A stretch of 64,000 bases of DNA from Enoplosus armatus (GCF_043641665.1 NC_092200.1:14097694-14161693); one strand, 5' to 3'; shown: positions 47,070 to 60,830, numbered from the stretch's first letter. The notes: generated by a model not told the origin, from the letters alone. Numbers and translations are program-made.

Positions 47070-50000
47070 CTTTGCAGTTCACACCAAAGATGAGTAAATT
47101 AGCTAATCAGACCAGAGATCCAACAGAAACATCTAATGATAAATAAAACATAATGTTACCACTATATGATAATGCTGGAGTAATAATGTGGCTTGGACAG
47201 TTTTTGAGGCGTTACCATTAGATGCCTCTAACCCACAAAACTCTTGCCACCCCTTACAGTTTTATGGTCACTTGGGGCTGGCCAATAGAATCTTGCTATT
47301 GAGTTCACAAAACACATCGATAATGCTTTTTGTTTTTAAATATGAAGAACATGTTTTGTGTGTAACACCACCTTAGTGTGTTACAGGATCAGCTGAGATA
47401 GGGAGCTGCCCCTTAACTGCTGATGGTGATGAGTAAGGTGTATACTATCTGAATTTACATTATTGTACATAATGTATTTATTTCACCTGCATCAGGGCCT
47501 CACAGCTCATTAACCCACAAGTCATGGTTTATTATATTCACTTTCTTTGTGTGATTGAAACACATTTCAGCCTCTAGAGAAGGATCACCGCATCCACCGA
47601 AGCTAAGACAGATGCCGGGCAATCTAAACATTTAGCTGTCAGCAGTGCCTCCACTCAGAAACACAATGCAAATGTCTTGTGATTAATGCACACGGGTTGC
47701 CCAGGGGCATCAACAGTTATGCATATCATGATGAGAGCCATTTTTGATTTCGCCTCCTGTGCTTTTTGTAACTACAGCACCATTTGTCTGCAGGAAAACT
47801 GCTGTATACATGCTATTCTCTCTCACACACAAGCAGGCCAACAGTTTATTTCAGGTTATCTCAAATGGCCTTCATTGCGGCCCAACTTCATTTGCATTAT
47901 TTTCCACTGATAGATCTTGGTGTTGGCCTCAGAGGACACAAGCATTATGAAGAGAAGTTATTGGATTAAAGGGATTCTTGCTGGATCCATTGAGACCGTT
48001 GCTCAGTCAAAAACAAGATGCATCAAAGGAGAGGATTAAGAGAGGAGGTTGCATGCAGTAGGGAAGGAGGAGATACAGGAAACAGAGAAGAGACATGGAA
48101 TGTACAAGAGAAGATGAGAGGTAAAGTGGAGGAAGCTGGATCAGAGGACTGATATGCCACAAAGCCATGAAAGATAGAAAGAAAGGGGAAGTTGGGTGGA
48201 AAGGTAATTGTGGGAACGAAGGAGACCATGGGGGGAGGGATAGAAATGAGAGAGACAGTTGGTGGGAGGATGAGGATGCACTCCGCATGACTGCTGTGCA
48301 TCATTCAACTGAGCTCTAAGAGATGCAAAGAGGCACAAGTAGAGGTTAGTGTAGTAGGTTCGTCATCCACTCGTGAAATTATGATATTGTAGTTTTTTGC
48401 TTATGTATTTATTGCAGAATTGATCTCTTACACTGGCCATCTGTGGAGAGCAGAAGCATTAATACGAATTGATTCTGGGCCATGGTGATCAGCTGGAAAG
48501 CTTTTTTTTTTCTTGGCTTGGTTAAACATGAACGTTGTGAGCATCGCTGACGTACAGGGAGGAGAAAAAGACTTAGCTCTTTGTTTTGCGTCACCAGAAA
48601 GAAACAGTGAGCCAGCACTCTCTTCCCAGCGGATGGCTTTATTGCATTTACTTGGAGGGTCTCCAATATAGTATAAATATTATGATTTGAGAACTTCATC
48701 TGGAAAGCTTAATCCTCAATTGGTTAAATCGTGAGAAAGTAGGTCCAGAAAAAGCTCAGCTCGGTTGAACTGTGTGTCACTCAAAAAGCATTTAAAAGGG
48801 GCAAGGGTGTAGGTTTAGTATCAGAACTGTGGGGGACACACATGTATATATATCACAGCTGAGTAAACCCACAAGAACCTTCACCAATAAGTCAGGGCAG
48901 CCTGCACGTGGCCTGACAGGTGAAAACCAGGGCCGAAATAGTCACTCGCTGCTGCTCATCAAGCTCATTGCTTTGAGCAGCGAAGGTGACACAATGAGGG
49001 TATCCACATCTTCATCAACTCAGTAAAAAAACAACATTCAGAGAGACTTTAGTCAGAAAATCAACCTGAAAGAATAAAAGGGAGGGAAACAAAGGGATTT
49101 TGAAAAGTGGACTTTGGTTAGACTTTGGCTAGTGAGAAAAAGAAACTTAATGGTAAAAACAGACGCAGAAGAGGCTGAAATATCCGCACTTATAGTCTCT
49201 AGTCTGGGTCAAGCTCCAACTCCTCTGAATCTCCCTGCCTACACATCTTTCTCCACATCTTTTGTAATATAGGCTTTCTGTTAAAACAGTGTCTCTGAGC
49301 TTAAAGTGAGATCAAAAACTGACAAAGCTCCTCCAGAGCCACAGAAGACAGTATGCAACTGAGTGATACGCCTCATGACCAGTAAACTGACTCTGACAAA
49401 CCTGCTGGAGACAGATGCATTATCATAATCTTCAGACTGCAACACCGCATTAAAAATTCTCTATTCTTTGTCTCTCAAACTCTGTTATCAACATTACATT
49501 ACACAATGCTGTGCATGAATAGGATTTGCTATTATCTTTATCTTCCACTTCACCTGGGGGGCTTTAATGTTGGTTCTACCCTAACGAGATATTAAGATAG
49601 GATATTCTCTCATTTTGTGTTGCCAATATTGAGCGTCAATTATTTTTGCATTCAAATTAAATTGCACAGGACAGGGTGATAAGAAAGCGAGTAACTGAAG
49701 GTGCCCATTTTAACACAGTAGCTCCCAACATGCATCATCCAACATGGCCCTGTTTGCCTCTTATGAAAGAGCTGGATCAGCTGTTTTGGGGAAACATTAA
49801 TTCTCAGCTGCCTGTTTAGCTCCCATTCATCATTCGCCCAAAGACGAATCCCACATGCATGAATGTTAAGGTTGACATGTAGATTGAAGAATGCATGAAC
49901 TCATATTATACTGTGCAGAAGTAGCCATACATTGTTAATAAAACTTCCCCACCATGAAATAATCCTGCGTCTATCCTCCATTTTTAAACCAGTAACCATT

Positions 50001-53000
50001 GTTGTGTATCTTTTTTTTTTAAATGGTGAAATGCATAATAAAATGTAATCTTATTCCTTTACAAAACTGTACATTGACTACATCAGCACTTGTATGCAAT
50101 CAAGTGTCAACACGTAGCAACATGTTTTAACATGATAATTATCCACCGGAAACAGCAACTGCCAGGCTCAGCATCGCATGGCTGACAGTTTAAATTACAA
50201 CTCTTCAAGATGCTGTCATGATGGCAGAATAGCATCTAGAATTGTGTGTTTATGTATGTTATTATACGTACAGGAATGATGTGTGTAATATTAGCTGATT
50301 GTATGTGTAGGGAACAGGAAAGTCCTGTCAGTACTTGTTTTTCATCCCATCTTTCTAGCTGTAATTATTTCCTATTGAGTCACTACGTCAATAACTTCCT
50401 GTGAGTTGTGATGACAGCCATTTCCCCGCTGTCTGGACTGTAGTCATACAAGAGTGCTCCCTTGTCATTTCCAATTTTCAAAGATGGAAATTTCTGGAAA
50501 ACAAAATAAAGCCTTTTGGATGCTGTTGCTCCGATCCAAATCCAGCATGTTCACTGAGAACAAGATGGGAGCATCTTTGGGAGGGAGCAGGTTATCCACC
50601 AACACACCTCTGCTTAGAACAGGGCCTTAACTCATAACTCCTGAGGTATTTTATGTCAAGTTATAGCTAAGGGTAACTTAATGACCTCCATTAAAATTGT
50701 TGTTTTGTACAACAAGCTCCCAGGGTTCAGATGTGTTTCAGTGTTGTTCCTCCGGGAAAGTGTCCGCTCAAATGGCTTTGGTTTTAATTGCAGCAATGAT
50801 TATCGATCAGAATCTCTGGATAAGTCGATTTCTTCGTCCTCTGTGACAAATAATCACTAAGTATTTACTGAGGTGACACGCTGCAGAGATTGTACACAGT
50901 TTGCCAAATGAGTTTTGGGCAAAGACAGTCAATTTATGGTCCAAATTCGCACATACACACAGACAATGATTTGTTTCCTTCAATGGCATTGATAGTTTGA
51001 GAAGATTTCGGGAGGCCTTGCCACAACATCTCATGTCCCCTGAAACAGTCATTTGATGTACAGCTAAACGTGTTGAATATTCATGTGATTATAACATTTC
51101 TCAAGTTACTCTGATGGCATATGTTTTGTTTGTAGAAAGTGGTCAGTCCTGGTGGAAATTGATGCAGTCTTGTGTGTTTTCAGCCGATGCATCTCCGAGT
51201 TGGATAAACTGGCTGTTTTGGGGTGGTTTTATATGCACCTCACATATATTAAGAAGAATCAAAAGAACTAATTCTAATATCTTCAAAAGACAAAAGACGC
51301 TCATTTCTCAATCTCGCTCATTCTAATTCTTTGGTAATAATTCTCAACTCACAAAAGCACAAGCATAACCATCCTCTACATATTGTTATAGGGCACCTTT
51401 CAAGACTTGCCGTACTTTGGAGACAAGGGCGGCTTGTGGGGAGGTGGTTTAGCGGTGAGTTCATTTGCAGGTTATATAAATGTGTCTCAAAAGCATGTGT
51501 GGACTGAAAAGCAGAACTCACAGGCAGAACAGGTAAGATTAAAAGTACTTTTACTTGGTCCATAACAGGGTTCAGCAACAGGCAGCAGTAGAAGCAAATA
51601 AGCCCATAACTGCTGGATGCTGTGATTCCACTCCATTGAATTCATTTATGCTGGTGTGATTGAACTTTTCCACAGAAGATGCAGGAAGGTCATGAAGGTG
51701 TTGTCACCATGACAGTTTCTTTGATGTATTGGTAGCCCTACATTCTGCCCTCTTGCTGTCAGGAATACATTTATTCTGCTTCACAATCTGATGTCTCTTT
51801 CTCTCAGTGATGTCTACATATTGCACTGGTGGCGAGCCTTTAACCTGTGTAATTCTGAAATTTCACACCTGATACCGGTCATGTCAGGCAGTCAATGACC
51901 TAAACAATGATGAAAAGTTAGATAGACAAGTGAAGACACCAACCCACTGTTTATCTCAGGCCCATTCTACCACTTGTGACCCATTCAACTAATATGTTAA
52001 ATGGGGTCACATTTACTAGGCTTCATATCGTATAGATGCTAGACTGTGCTATGACTCTATGCTAAGGACAACATCTGCAAGATTCATTTGGCAAGCCATC
52101 AGAGAAGGGAGGCTTGGGGAAAATGATCTGAACCACCAGAGTGCTAGGATTCATAGGGGATTTGATGAGGTCGTATTATCTTTTTTACAAGTCTGCTCTG
52201 GTCAAGTGTGACAGGACCTGGGTAACCTTCCCTGCTGTGGCTCAGTGGCAAAAACCATTGGCAGGTATGTTTATTTCATACCTGCTGATGTGGAGTTGTG
52301 CCTTTCTGCGAAGAAAGAATCTCATAAGGATTCAGAAAGCAGCTGGGGAAGAAGCTTGAGGGTGCACCTGAGCAGCCACATCCAACTCTGTACATTAATG
52401 AATGCTTTCCAACTTCCATCAAAGCAGCAGACAATGTAACTTTGAAGTCATCACATGGTAGAAAGACAGATTGTGTTTGATTTCTAGGAAGTAGCCGAGA
52501 GCTACTAAGAAATGTAAGCCGTAGAAATTGATATCGATTGTCTCATCTGACTCTGACAAGACAGCAAGCAAATGGATTACCCCAAATGTTACGAAATACA
52601 TCAACTTGAGCATGACAATACATCGGAGAGACTTTATATGATTGATTGTTTGATATCATCTCATCGTCGTCCTGTCCGGCTAATTTGAAACAACATCCTG
52701 TAATATCCACATTAGCCTGTATTGATCTCACAGCCCTGAGATTAGATTTGTGACAGTAACTTAACCAACTGAATAGTACTGAGACCATACACACCGTGTA
52801 ACATAATGCCACGTGTATGAATAAGTAGCAAACACACCTTGGCACTGATTGTTCTAAGGGGTATCTGCAAGTTTTCATTCAGGAAATGAAGCTTATCAAA
52901 ACTTTAGATTTCTGAAAGGTCTTCCTTGTGATAATTCAAGTGGCCTAATTGATTCAAGAGAGAAAAGGAAGTTTTAACATGGATCTGGATAATTACATCT

Positions 53001-53220
53001 GATCCACAGGCCTTTGCATTTACACCGGGTATTATAGGAGTTCTCATGATCTCGATTCTGCCTGTGATCAGATCAAGGTGTAAATTACATAATAGTGTGC
53101 ATATAAAGTATACTCTCTTCTTACCGATAGCTGTGCTATTGAATATTTGTCTTCAGTTCAAACACCAGGTCTAATAACAGCACCACTGCTGCCTGAAAAC
53201 CTTCTCCTTCTTCTGATTTG
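47070..53220. other. No gene seen in 6.2 kb
   Basis: Intergenic DNA. It includes the purine-rich tract at 48010-48330. Open frames (for example 47686-47950 plus, 48829-49026 plus, 52543-52878 minus) are short, overlap frames in other phases and show no domain. Confidence 0.5.
48010..48330. repeat. Purine-rich (GA) tract
   Basis: The + strand is strongly enriched in A and G (GAGGAGATACAGGAAACAGA and similar). The three overlapping minus-strand frames here are serine/proline/leucine-rich shadows of this composition. Confidence 0.7.
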
Positions 53221-53227
53221 ACTGCAG

Positions 53228-53328
53228 CTCATATTTTCAAACTGAAGTCTGCAAGAGTCACTTTAGCAGCACAAACATTAATAATCTCACCGCCCTCTGC
53301 TGCTATGTCTTCAAAAGATTTTTTCAAG
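53228..53328 (+). other. Isolated exon-like segment
   Basis: A pyrimidine-rich tract (ACCTTCTCCTTCTTCTGATT) ends in GACTGCAG, and 101 bases later a good donor follows (TTCAAG|gtgagc). One frame is open across the segment and includes an in-frame ATG in fair context (MSSKDFFK). The peptide is unrecognised and no partner exon was found. It could be a 5' exon of a gene lying further right, a non-coding exon, or chance. Confidence 0.2.
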
Positions 53329-53639
53329 GTGAGCCGAAAAGACGACTTGCCGAAGCAGCATACTGTGTATCTTTTTTGTATTTTTTCCAAAGCACCAGGC
53401 AGAGAGAGGGTTTGCTGAGGAAAGGTTAGGAGGAGAGATGGTGGGCCGATTTTAACTTTTGCTCAAGAGCTGAGAAACCACCTTAACAGAAAATACATTT
53501 ATACACTTTATAGTGATGAATAACCACAATTATTGTAATAGTGACTTCTTATACTCCATCTATCTATCCACCCATTTTCTATACCCTCTGATAATGTTCC
53601 TTGGAATCTTATACAACTTTTGGTCATTACAGTTTGCAG

Positions 53640-54130
53640 ACAAACCAATTATATTACATTTAGTTCAGGAGTGGACCTAAGTTCAGGACACAGACACAGG
53701 GGTAATGGGAGATAATGTAGATTCATTATAGGGAAACAGGGAATTGGAGGTGGAGAGGCGAGGAGAAGTTGGCTAGCAGAAACAGAGGGGCGATGGTGGA
53801 TGGCAGAGAGGTGAGGGTGCACAGTGGTCGGCAGGAAATGATCCACTATGGCACATGGGAAAAGACACTGACTATTAGAAATCAAGACAAGGAATAGTAC
53901 TCAGAAATACACTACACTGGAAATACAAGCTCTGACTACCGCTGAATCTGAGCAAACGATCTGCCGCCCAGTGGGTGAAGAGCCAGGGTTGAAATACTGC
54001 TGGGTTGATGAGTAGGTGGACAGCAAGTGGGCAGATTCAGCAGGGGTGCATAATCAGCAGGGATCCAGGAGAGTCAGAGAGGGATTGCCACACCTCAGAC
54101 ACACAGAGAGACAGAGCACAGGTAAGAAAA
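53640..54130. other. Purine-rich intergenic sequence, no gene seen
   Basis: Enriched in A/G on the + strand. The minus frame at 53649-53885 is a low-complexity shadow. Confidence 0.5.
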
Positions 54131-54199
54131 TACTGGGGCACCGCCATGGCCGTGACTATAGGTACTTTAAGAAGGGTGTATTAATCCAGTCAAAGCTAC

Positions 54200-57110
54200 A
54201 CTGATTTTTTAATGATATCCTAATAGACATACACTGAATTCTGTCTGAAAATGTATCCAACAGAGGAACATGAAACAAGCAGAATATAATGAGAGGCTAT
54301 CTGAGGTTATGCACTAGTTTTTAAGATTACGCTCAGAAGGTCAAATCCAATATGAGAATGTTTCTTAGATATACAGGTATATGCTGTGGGTTTCTGTAGA
54401 GATGGAGAACTACAGAGTGAAAAAGAAGCACTTCTGACAAAGATCGCCCTTTTTTCTAATTTCTAACTGAAATGGACACAGTCTCCGTCCTCAGTCATGG
54501 TCCAATTTGTCTGGTTCCCTATTTCATCTCCTACGTCTTTCAACATGTTGGCTGTTATGAAGAAAAGAGCAGTTAGATTTTCTGTCGCAGGGCAAACAGA
54601 TGTAGACACACAAAGAGCTAGCAGGAATTAATTACCAGTTAAAACCTCATTTGAGTGTCCTTCTTCCCTTCTATTCCCAAGAGGATTTCAGGGCCTGATT
54701 TACAACTACAATCCAATACAACAATACAATTCAGAGCAATGAAGGAGGCCATGGCCAAGTATCACTTTGAACTGTTTGGTATTTTTGTTATTTCTTCATT
54801 ACTACTGGCATTTTTAGCCATGCTAGCTCTTGGGATGGCATTGTCAGTGCCTGAGCAACTCTTCGCAATTATATTTGGTACAGACATTCGTGGTCCCCAA
54901 AGGATGAGCACATATTATACAATTCAAAATGAGAGGCAGCAGTATACATATAGTATGTTCAGTAACACATTGCATCTATTATTCTGTTATTGTTACATAT
55001 TCTGTAACTGAAATGACATTGACTAGATGTGTTTAATGGTTGTATAAGTGAATCACAAATAAATAAAGAACAAAAAGGATAATAAAAACTTGTTTAAAAT
55101 TCATGCATGCATGAGCAGAATAAATTCAACGAGTGCAACACTCAAGTGGAATAAAGACGCGGTGAAGGAAGGCATTGCTAATGGATTCTCTCTGTAAAAA
55201 CAAAATCACTTCTTGCGAACCCCATCAATGCATTCAGCAGCCTGATTGAACGTGCAACTTCAAGCTTCATTTTTCAATGAAATCAACAACTCAAGTACTC
55301 TGTTTAGGGATAGACGCATTACAAATGTGCAAATGTACTGTGGCCGATGTATAAAGAATGAATCTTTTGACTCTTTTGATAAACAGCTTAAATTATTTGT
55401 TTACTTTTGTATTCTGGGATCTGTGAGCGTTCTCAGCACCTTCACTTGCAGGTAGTTTAATGAAGTCTTTATCTGGGTCTTTGGGCTCTTCATTTAGTCA
55501 ATGCTTTGAGTTTCTTATTAGTCTGCGTCCTGCCCCAATTTAATGAGGTCATTAGGAGTGGATTGAATAGCATTTACGTAGCTGTGGACCTGGAGTAATA
55601 AGAGCATTGTCTTCTTGAGTATCAACATGAGAAATACACTGCCTGCCCTGCACCAACCAGCAGACTGATGACTGGTGAACTGAGAAGAGCATTTAGCTGC
55701 TAAAACATGACTCCAAATCAATACTTATGTTGCTCTGTCTCTGCTGGATGTGCAATGAGGCAATTGTTAGCCAACACTTTGGCCATATACACAGTAATAG
55801 AGGAAGCAGCTGATGAAGTCGGTGATGCTCTAAAGTGGCAGCAGTGCTCATTAGCTTGATGAACCTGCAAGCCTTACATGATGGAAGGTATTTACCTTTA
55901 AATCTATTGTCCCATTTTTTAGTATAGAGTTGCATAGCCTCTGACACAAGGTAACAACACAGCGGAAGCATTTATCATTTCGTTTATTATAAAGCTAATG
56001 AAGTTCTTTGTAATTCCTAATGGTCCTATAGATGTCATAAATGACTTGCTACCACTTGAAACGTTTCCTCTTCCTTCATATAGAGGATATGGCTCAGTCT
56101 GTGAACTTTGTTAAGAGTAAAGTTTGTCTGACTACATACTGTATGACCAATATCGCACCAGCCGCACCTGGAGTTTTACACAGATGTGTTCCTGTTTCCT
56201 TTAATATTAGCGTCCTGCAGCTCAGACTCGTCTTCCTGCCTTCACCTACAGCCAGAGCAAACCTCTCCGTGCTGGCTGGAGGAGCTCTTTGGGAAGTTCT
56301 GGACAGACTGGAAAGCCATTAACAGGTCTTCCAAATAGGGCTGTCCTGCACGTGCCTGCACTGAGTCACCCATCCTGTGGAAACTCCTACAGTATCTGTG
56401 TCAAGAGTGATGGCTGAGAGAGAGCTGAATGTTGATGTCTCGCGCTGTAGAAATTTTCACTTTATAGAGTAATGACTCTTCTCTTGGGGTTGATTAGGCC
56501 AAAACTAATAGAGAAGATGTTACCAAGGTGTCATACTTCATCCTTATGCAAGTATTAATTTACCAGTATTGTACACAAGATCCTATTTACTCTCCACTCA
56601 TGCAATTTGACTGGAATTAAGGGTTATCAGGTGTCTTTGGTTTTGCTGATTGCATTTGATGAACAATCATTTCTGTTTGTCCTGAGCACCTTGAGATGCC
56701 TGCTAATGTTGCCATTTGCACTGATTCGACTATTAGCACAGTGGGAAAACGCGATGCAATCAGTGTCTCTATTCAAACCTTTACAATGGTCACAGAAGGG
56801 AAGAAAACATTGTTTATTGTCCCAGTTAAGGCCATGTTAAAATAGCACAAAATATGGGACCCAGGAATAACAACAGTGATGGAGGCTAATTCTGCTTTTT
56901 CAGGCTTTATCAAACCTCTTGTGAGCAGATTTAAACAACTGTGTTAATCTTGAACAATGGGGGAAACGAGTGGCTAAAAATAATAAGAAAAAAATATCTG
57001 GACACAATCTGGTGCTATTGATATCAGTACACGTGAAGTCATTTTCTTGAGGGGAAAAGGTCAGTGGAGAAAAGCTGCAAAAGGAGGAAGCACCTGTTCT
57101 CTCTTTCGAC
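54200..57110. other. No gene seen
   Basis: Intergenic. The open + frame at 54655-55011 starts at GTG and contains a hydrophobic stretch, but its end overlaps an antisense fragment of repeat family B near 54882-54915 and it shows no family motif, so I do not call it. The frame at 56041-56322 is likewise unsupported. Confidence 0.5.
54882..54915 (-). repeat. Antisense fragment of repeat family B
   Basis: TTTGGTACAGACATTCGTGG followed by TCCCCAAAGGATGAG is the reverse complement of the 'ATCCTCTGGAAACCATGAAT ... CTGTAC' block of the + copies. Confidence 0.6.
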
Positions 57111-57117
57111 ACTCATA

Positions 57118-57120
<3 letters not shown>

Positions 57121-57155
<35 letters not shown>
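57121..57155. repeat. (AC)n microsatellite
   Basis: About 17 AC units, 30 bases before repeat family B copy 3. Confidence 0.95.
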
Positions 57156-57157
<2 letters not shown>

Positions 57158-57184
57158 GCGCACCATGTTCCATAGTTTAAAAGA

Positions 57185-57635
57185 CTGCCCGAATGTTAGC
57201 ATGCGCACAATGACAATGCTAAAATGCTGATGTTAAGCAGGTGTAATGTTTACCATGTTCATTTAAGTTAAGTTAGCATGCTATCATTTGTTAATTAGCA
57301 CCAAACACAAGGTACAGCTGAGGCTGATGGGAAGGTCATTTGTTTTTCAAGTATTGGACAAATTACAATTTTGACCTGATAAAGTTTAAATGACCACTGC
57401 AGTGCTTAAATGTCATCCTATATATGAATAATATGAATATGAATGTCTGGACCAAATTTAATAGCAATCCATCCAATAGTTGCTGGAACATTTCACTCAC
57501 AACAACAAATGTCATCCTCGTGGTTGTGCTAGTGGAAAAGTCAGGGAATCACCAAAGTCTGCAGGATACATCCTCTGGAAACCATGAATGTCTGTACAAA
57601 TGTTTGTGCCATCCAATAGTTGTTGAGACCAAAAA
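57185..57635 (+). repeat. Dispersed repeat family B, copy 3
   Basis: Markers: GTTAGCATGCGCACAATGAC, AATGCTGATGTTAAGCAGGT, TTAATTAGCACCAAACACA, CAGCTGAGGCTGATGGGAAG, CAAGTATTGGACAAATT, GCAATCCATCCAATAGTTGC, AAGTCAGGGAATCACCAAAG, CCATGAATGTCTGTAC and a second ATCCAATAGTTGTTGAGA, so part of the end is duplicated. Confidence 0.8.
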
Positions 57636-57639
57636 AGTT

Positions 57640-59480
57640 ACACACCAATATTGCCTTCCCTCGGGCCACGCCAGGTTCAAAGAGATGGCCAAGAGCCAAT
57701 AGCAAATGCAAGCTGAGATACTAGAAAACAGTGATAACCTTAAGGTGGCTTGGAAAAGGTAGAATAATTAATTTGTTTTTCTTTCTGCTTAGATGTTATT
57801 AATTGGTTACTTTTCTTCCTGGAGGCATTGTTTTCTCACTCCTGCCTGTCACAGAGCATCTTTTGTTTTATGCAAAGCCCAGAGAATGTACTGTGTAATT
57901 CATTTCTATTACATTTGCACATATTTGTTTGAACATATTCACCACAACATGGTGTCATAGATGAAAAGCAAACACTCACTGGGGTGCATTCAGATTTGAG
58001 CTACTGCTGGAAGTGACTGTTGTGTCAGCTTTCACCACTTACTGAAATGGGAAAAAAAATTATGCTGAGAGAGGCGAAGAAAGAAGATTTCCTTTCAAGG
58101 AACAATAAAGAAGCACGCTGTTGTTATTAATCCGCAAGCTCAGGATTGGCTTCCATTGTGAAAAAACTTTCCACCCATTTTAAAGAATCGGCACAACTTT
58201 TCCTCCCACTAAATGAGACACCCAGGCTCAGTAAATAAACACTAAGCCTGCCACTTTGATTGTGGCAGTGTCTGCAACCTACTTATCTTGGCCAGTTTGT
58301 TTGTTTGTAGCTTGTTTGCTAGGTGCCAGTGTGGTGGGAAGGATGGAGGCTGCCTAGGTCTGGTGCAAACCATACTAAACACTGTACACGCCAAGCTAAT
58401 AATGTACATAGAGACAAGATATTGTCATTAAGCAGACAGGCAATAACATTAATCTGATTTCTGGCAAAAAAAACAAAACCTACAAGTTGCACCTTGTTCA
58501 CAGTGCAGAAACCAATTTCCACTCTGAATAAAGGGATGTTTTACACTCCGATTTCAAATAAATCTATATGAATGTGTTAACCTCAACAAAGAGCTGCTAT
58601 TTTGTCATTCTAAAGTCATTCTAAACACATAATGAACTGTCAGTAACTATTAAAGGAAGTGGTAACGGAGATCCTCGGAGGCTACTTTGTTCACTGCCGG
58701 ATATTTGTTTACATTCAATTAGATTCTGGTGGAAAACAGGAAGGCTATGCCTAATGAAGCCTCGATTCCTGTTGGGCTTCTGCCTAAATGAATTATAATA
58801 ACGAGACAAAAAGGCAGCGGCCTCAGACAGGCTCCTTGTGGTTTGTGATGATTTTTATGTGTGCGTATGTATGAGTGAGAGTGTTTGACTATGTGGCTGT
58901 GCAATCTCCCTCTAGTTGGTATTCATGTGTACAATTCAAAACAAACTCTTCTTGTCCTGATTGCATTTACCGCTGCCTGATGCGAATGTGGAGACACACA
59001 CAAGCACCTTCCAGCAAGGTGTATATACATATTTAATACGTTTAAAGGAGACAGGAATGAAGGTATTGTTCCCTATACCTTTCCACAGCAGGAAGAGAGA
59101 AAGTCACACATCTTTCATCGGTCTCTCTTAATTGTGCTGGACAGTGACATTTTAGCTACTTAAACACTGGAACACAGAGACAACAGTTATTTTCTTTGCA
59201 TTTAGCAACTACAGCTCCCATCCCAGAGTGCAGCAACATCACTAAAAAAGAGGTCTAACAGGGCAAGAAACATGAGCAGTCAGATAATCATACAGCTTAG
59301 CCAAACTTGTGTTGCAAACTGTTGTTTACATCCATTGCAGTATACAGTTCAACTTTCTGGTTTAATTTGGACATATTTCCAACATTATGGATGCACCAAA
59401 CCCCCCCAAAAAACAGATAATCTATTTAATTAACCAGTCGTTGTTATAGGGATATCGCTGCATTAACTTGGTGACTATAA
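57640..59480. other. No gene seen
   Basis: A+T-rich intergenic sequence without recognised repeats. Confidence 0.5.
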
Positions 59481-59494
59481 TCTTCAACATATGA

Positions 59495-59895
59495 GGGGTG
59501 GAAGTAACAAAAATGAATTGATAAAATGCATGTGAATTGAAAATTAGAAGGGTAAGAATGGATGTGAAATGAAAAATGGAGTGATAAATGTGTCCAAAAT
59601 GATTTCATTCATTTAAAGCTGATTTGATTAAAACAGCCGCGATATGACACATTTCATAATCTCCCATGTCTTACATTCATCATTTATCATTCATCATTCA
59701 CAACACAACATTGCCATTTATCATTTAAGGAAAATGGCCTCAAGAGTGGGAGTAACAAAAAATTATTGAAAGAAAAGAAAGTGATGAAAATGCTAACAAA
59801 TTAAGAATGAAAGGAATGAAATGTATTTGAATTGAAAAATAGAGTGATAAACTGTCAATTGATTGATAAACTTGATTGACATTTTAGTTGAAACA
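59495..59895. repeat. Diverged tandem duplication, about 250-base spacing
   Basis: Two halves share ordered phrases: GGAAGTAACAAAAA / GGGAGTAACAAAAA; GGTAAGAATG / TTAAGAATG; ATGTGAATTGAAAATTAGA / ATTTGAATTGAAAAATAGA; and AGTGATAAA. A spacer rich in CATT/ATCATT units (59680-59730) lies between them. Confidence 0.65.
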
Positions 59896-60449
59896 GAAGT
59901 AAATTGTTCTGGTAGTGATGGCAAGGCCTATCACCGAAAAAAAAACAACCTTAAACTTAATAACAGCGGGTGTTATGTTGGAAACGCATGAATGAGTTCA
60001 TAAGAAGAAGAAAAATGTACTCAGAAGGAACAGGCCAGTTTAGGCAGATAAAACTATTTAATTCATGTTGAGTACAATATTTTATCTTTTATTAAGAATT
60101 TTCAGGGTGGCTTTAAACACAGTCCTGTTTGCTTTCAGCATTTGACTTTCGGGTATCAGAGGATAAATAGCACCATTTTCAAGGAGCTTGTGTCTTTGTA
60201 GAGCAGCACATTATCATTCTCCCTCTCAACAAATGGAAACACAGCTGGGAAGAAAACCAGAATGACTGGGTCACCAGGCGTGTCGGAGAGAGGAGAAATA
60301 GGCACACAGACACTGAGCTGGATAACAGGCAGAGAAGACAGATAACAACTTGGCAGAGAGCAAACAGACAGATGGAGGAAGTGTAGATACAGTAGGTAAA
60401 AACTGACAGGCTCTTGGAGGAGCTGTTGGCTTCATATTCTTTGAGAAAG

Positions 60450-60830
60450 AAGAAGGGAATAGAAAAGGTAATTAGTTCAATGATGAAAAAAGGGAATGAG
60501 TGTTCAGTCAGTCAATTTATTTAACCTGAGATGAAGTGAGAGAGGAGAAAGAAGAAAAACAGTGTCATTAATGGAAGCTCTCCGTCAGGATGAAAGAGAG
60601 CTGCGTGTTGCCTCAAACCGCAGACGGCCACATGGCGCTGTCACTTTCAGATGACGAGGAAGACAGGGGGATAGAGACATGCAAGGAAAGGGAGAAGACT
60701 AGCAGACTGTGACGGAGAGTCGGAGATACCAGAGAGGCTGCAGAAAAAAGATAAAGATGAAGGGAAAACACAAGATAGAAAGAGCAAACAATAGAGTCGG
60801 TGAGGAAGAAAGAGAATGAAAGGACAACCC
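60450..60830. repeat. Purine-rich tract
   Basis: The + strand is strongly enriched in A/G (GAGGAGAAAGAAGAAAAACA and similar). No open frame worth calling. Confidence 0.7.

Noticed and set aside
48007..48338. Three overlapping minus-strand frames of 65-93 codons
   Set aside because: Shadows of a purine-rich tract; three phases open at once is a composition effect.
54655..55011. 118-codon + frame with a membrane-like stretch
   Set aside because: It starts at GTG, its end overlaps an antisense fragment of a dispersed repeat, and no family motif is visible. The hydrophobic run is explained by T-rich composition.
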